This document shows positions 10,867 through 12,528 of a stretch of 12,528 nt of DNA, piece by piece. Made by a program: the position numbers and the translations under genes. Numbering within the stretch: the stretch's first letter is position 1; the number at the start of each line of letters is the position of its first letter. The stretch is from Actinomycetota bacterium (GTDB taxonomy: Bacteria > Actinomycetota > Acidimicrobiia > IMCC26256 > PALSA-610), in assembly GCA_005779345.1 (NCBI GenBank), contig SXJQ01000256.1:1-12528 (forward strand), in the 5' to 3' direction. The notes under the pieces were generated by a model that searched no databases, was not told where the DNA came from, and worked only from the letters and a program-made list of their open reading frames with translations.

Positions 10867-11427
10867 GTGAGCATCTCGACCAACGACCTGAAGAACGGGA
10901 TGGCCCTGAACCTCCCCGACGGCCTGATGCAGGTCGTGGAGTTCCAGCACGTGAAGCCGGGCAAGGGCGGCGCCTTCGTGCGCACCAAGCTCAAGAACGT
11001 GCGCACCGGCGCCGTCGTCGAAAAGACGTTCCGCGCCGACGAGAAGGTCGGCTTCGCGCAGATCGACAAGCGCGAGATGCAGTTCCTCTACCGCGAGGGC
11101 GACGACTTCGTCTTCATGGACAACGGTACGTACGACCAGATCCAGGTCCCGGCGAAGCAACTCGGCGAGGCGACCGACTACATGCGCGAAGGCGACACCG
11201 TCGTCCTGCCCATGTACAACGACGAGATCCTCGGCGTCGACCTGCCGGCCGCGGTCGAACTCGAGGTCGTCGAGACCGAGCCGGGCGTCCAGGGCGACCG
11301 GGTCAGTGGCGCGCGCAAGCCGGCGCGGGTCGAGACCGGATTGATCGTGCAGGTGCCGCTCTTCGTCGAGATCGGCGAGCGCATCAAGGTCGACACCCGC
11401 TCGGGTGAGTACCTCGCGCGGGCCTGA
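10867..11427 (+). CDS. efp: Translation elongation factor P
   Basis: A 186-residue EF-P, which binds ribosomes stalled on polyproline and stimulates peptide bond formation. Domain I (about 1-63) carries HVKPGKGGAFVRTKLKN (29-45) with the functional Lys33 at the loop tip; domains II and III follow, ending in the family signature GLIVQVPLFVEIGERIKVDTRSGEYL. No epmA or epmB modification gene is seen nearby, as expected for actinobacteria where the lysine is often unmodified. The GTG at 10867 gives the standard N-terminus SISTNDLKNGM. The 102-base spacer after the peptidase gene shows no clear ribosome site or convincing promoter. The stop overlaps nusB as TGATG. Thr- and Pro-containing linkers in the pilus proteins contain few prolines in a row, so no special link to them is claimed. 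Confidence 0.97.
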   Translation: MSISTNDLKNGMALNLPDGLMQVVEFQHVKPGKGGAFVRTKLKNVRTGAVVEKTFRADEKVGFAQIDKREMQFLYREGDDFVFMDNGTYDQIQVPAKQLGEATDYMREGDTVVLPMYNDEILGVDLPAAVELEVVETEPGVQGDRVSGARKPARVETGLIVQVPLFVEIGERIKVDTRSGEYLARA

Positions 11428-11840
11428 TGGTCGCGGCGACGCGGCGTGAGGCCCGCGAGCACGCGCTGAGCCTCGCGTACGAACTCGAGGTGCGATCGAT
11501 TCCCATCGATGAACTGCTCGACCAGCAACCGGTCGCGCCGGACGCGTACGCCGCGTTGCTCGTCGCGGGCCTGGCCGCGCATCGCCCGGAGATCGACGAA
11601 CTGCTCGAGCGATACAGCGAGCACTGGACGCTCGATCGCATGCCGGTCATCGACCGGACGTTGCTCCGGCTCGCCGCGTTCGAGCTCGTGTACCAACGCG
11701 AGATCCCGATCCCGGTCGTGATCAGCGAAGCGGTCGAGCTCGCCAAGCAGTACAGCACCAAGGACTCCGGCCGCTTCGTGAACGGGCTGCTGTCGCGGAT
11801 CGCCACGGAGGTCCGGCCCGAGGAGGAGTCGACGTCGTGA
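11427..11840 (+). CDS. nusB: Transcription antitermination factor NusB
   Basis: A 137-residue all-helical protein that with NusE (S10) binds boxA RNA in rRNA antitermination. RREAREHALSLAYELE (6-21) is the conserved first helix; HWTLDRMPVIDRTLLRLAAFEL (66-87) and IPVVISEAVELAKQYS (95-110) followed by SGRFVNGLL (114-122) are diagnostic. The ATG shares a base with the efp stop (TGATG), and the gene ends in GTGA with clpS, so efp-nusB-clpS are translated from one message. efp-nusB adjacency is conserved in many bacteria. Confidence 0.96.
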   Translation: MVAATRREAREHALSLAYELEVRSIPIDELLDQQPVAPDAYAALLVAGLAAHRPEIDELLERYSEHWTLDRMPVIDRTLLRLAAFELVYQREIPIPVVISEAVELAKQYSTKDSGRFVNGLLSRIATEVRPEEESTS

Positions 11841-12133
11841 AGGGGTCGACGGTTCCCGGCATCGTGAGCGAGCCGGAGATCGACGACGTCACCGAAGCCG
11901 ACGTGCCGTGGGTGGTCATCGTCTGGACCGACCCCGTGAACCTCATGAGTTACGTGGTGCTCGTACTGCAGAAGCTGTTCGGGTACTCGCGCGACAAGGC
12001 CACGCGCCTGATGATGCAGGTGCACCACGAAGGCCGCGCCGTCGTCGCGAGCGGGCGTCGGCACGAGTGCGAAGGATGGGTCGCGCGACTGCACGCGCAC
12101 GGCCTGTGGGCGACCTTGCAGCACGATCGCTGA
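11837..12133 (+). CDS. clpS: ClpS, ATP-dependent Clp protease adaptor
   Basis: A 98-residue adaptor that delivers N-degron substrates to the Clp protease unfoldase. WVVIVWTDPVNLMSYVVLV (25-43), LQKLFGYSRDKATRLMMQVHHEG (44-66) and LHAHGLWATLQ (85-95) are the actinobacterial ClpS pattern. His63 aligns with E. coli His66 and Asp32 with Asp35, but Thr31 stands where E. coli has Asn34 of the N-degron pocket. The GTG at 11837 follows AGGAGGAG (11821-11828) by 8 bases and overlaps the nusB stop as GTGA. The upstream 24 residues are a flexible acidic N-terminal extension. Confidence 0.95.
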   Translation: MKGSTVPGIVSEPEIDDVTEADVPWVVIVWTDPVNLMSYVVLVLQKLFGYSRDKATRLMMQVHHEGRAVVASGRRHECEGWVARLHAHGLWATLQHDR

Positions 12134-12139
12134 GGCATC

Positions 12140-12528
12140 GTGGCCGGCCAGTGGTGGTCTCGCGACAGGTCCGGACGGATCCGGTTGCGCCTGCTCCCGG
12201 AGGAGGCGGCGACGATCCTCGGGCTCCTGGCCGAGCTGCGCGAGGTGCTCGGCGGTCCGGTCGACAGCGACGTCATGCAGCGGCTCTTCCCGCGGGCGTA
12301 CCTCGATCCCACCGAAGACGATGCCGAGGTCGTTTGGCGGGCATTGGCCGGGCCCGAGTTGGTGCGTGATCGCCTCGATCGCCTCGACCTGTTGGCACGC
12401 GCGCTCGAGCCGATCGCGCTCGGCACCGGGGCGGCGACGCTGGTGCTCGATGAGGCGGGCGAGACGGCTTGGCTCACCGCGCTCAACGACACGCGCTTGG
12501 CGCTCGGCACGGCGCTCGGGATCCACGA
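12140..12528 (+). CDS. DUF2017 family protein (3' end cut by the window)
   Basis: The GTG at 12140, six bases after the clpS stop with GAGG at 12132-12135, opens a frame that runs off the window after about 129 codons. It reads AGQWWSRDRSGRIRLRL at the start, LLPEEAATILGLLAELREVL, then RLFPRAYLDPTEDDAEVVWR (residues about 51-70) and, near the edge, AWLTALNDTRLALGTALGI. The RLFPxAYxDP and WLxxLNDxRLxLGTRLGV patterns are those I know from DUF2017, an actinobacterial family usually encoded right after clpS. Its biochemical role is unknown; conserved adjacency suggests a link to Clp-dependent proteolysis, which is inference. Confidence 0.85.
   Translation, partial: MAGQWWSRDRSGRIRLRLLPEEAATILGLLAELREVLGGPVDSDVMQRLFPRAYLDPTEDDAEVVWRALAGPELVRDRLDRLDLLARALEPIALGTGAATLVLDEAGETAWLTALNDTRLALGTALGIH

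Noticed and set aside
9553..12526. Long antisense frames opposite the peptidase, efp, nusB, clpS and DUF2017 genes.
   Set aside because: They lie opposite unmistakable conserved genes and show only shadow-type composition.

Overview
The window is high-GC bacterial DNA with every recognisable gene on the + strand. ClpS, the DUF2017 protein and the gene order aroC-aroK-aroB-aroQ-peptidase-efp-nusB point to Actinomycetota. The type IV pilus genes combined with a c-di-GMP-type riboswitch make an Acidimicrobiia-like lineage my best guess; this is inference from gene content and recalled synteny, not a database result.

Layout. Positions 1-44 carry the last codons of an unidentified upstream gene. 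Positions 45-568 are non-coding and structured: an iterated 9-base motif, two strong GC hairpins, a G-run tract, and then what I read as a GEMM-I (c-di-GMP class I) aptamer at about 339-467. Two hairpins and the Shine-Dalgarno of the first pilin gene follow it. Positions 569-1773 hold two type IV prepilins separated by hairpins, and 1940-2863 encodes the prepilin peptidase PilD. A 269-base gap with a tandem 18-mer and a plausible promoter leads to a second pilus block: a small excisionase/BldC-like DNA-binding protein overlapping a PilM-PilN fusion, then PilO, then a PilP/GspC-like bitopic protein. No secretin gene (pilQ) follows.

After 26 bases the shikimate block begins: aroC, aroK and aroB linked by ATGA overlaps, then aroQ, and an M24 Xaa-Pro peptidase overlapping aroQ by GTGA. 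Both aroC and aroQ are preceded by the same CGTAG(G/A)CT element only 6-9 bases from the start codon, which suggests leaderless transcripts. After a 102-base gap come efp, nusB, clpS and a DUF2017 gene cut by the window end.

How it fits together. Pilins are made (probably under second-messenger control through the riboswitch), cleaved and methylated by PilD, and assembled on an inner-membrane platform built from PilM-PilN, PilO and the PilP-like protein. The pilus motor and platform-core genes (pilB, pilT, pilC) are not in the window and may lie upstream. The join of pilM-N-O-P to aroK-aroB resembles the pilMNOPQ-aroK-aroB order of Proteobacteria, with pilQ absent and aroC in its place. The most interesting parts are the riboswitch with a candidate anti-Shine-Dalgarno, the PilM-PilN fusion, the regulator embedded in the pilus operon, and the repeat-rich, hairpin-rich spacers around the pilin genes.
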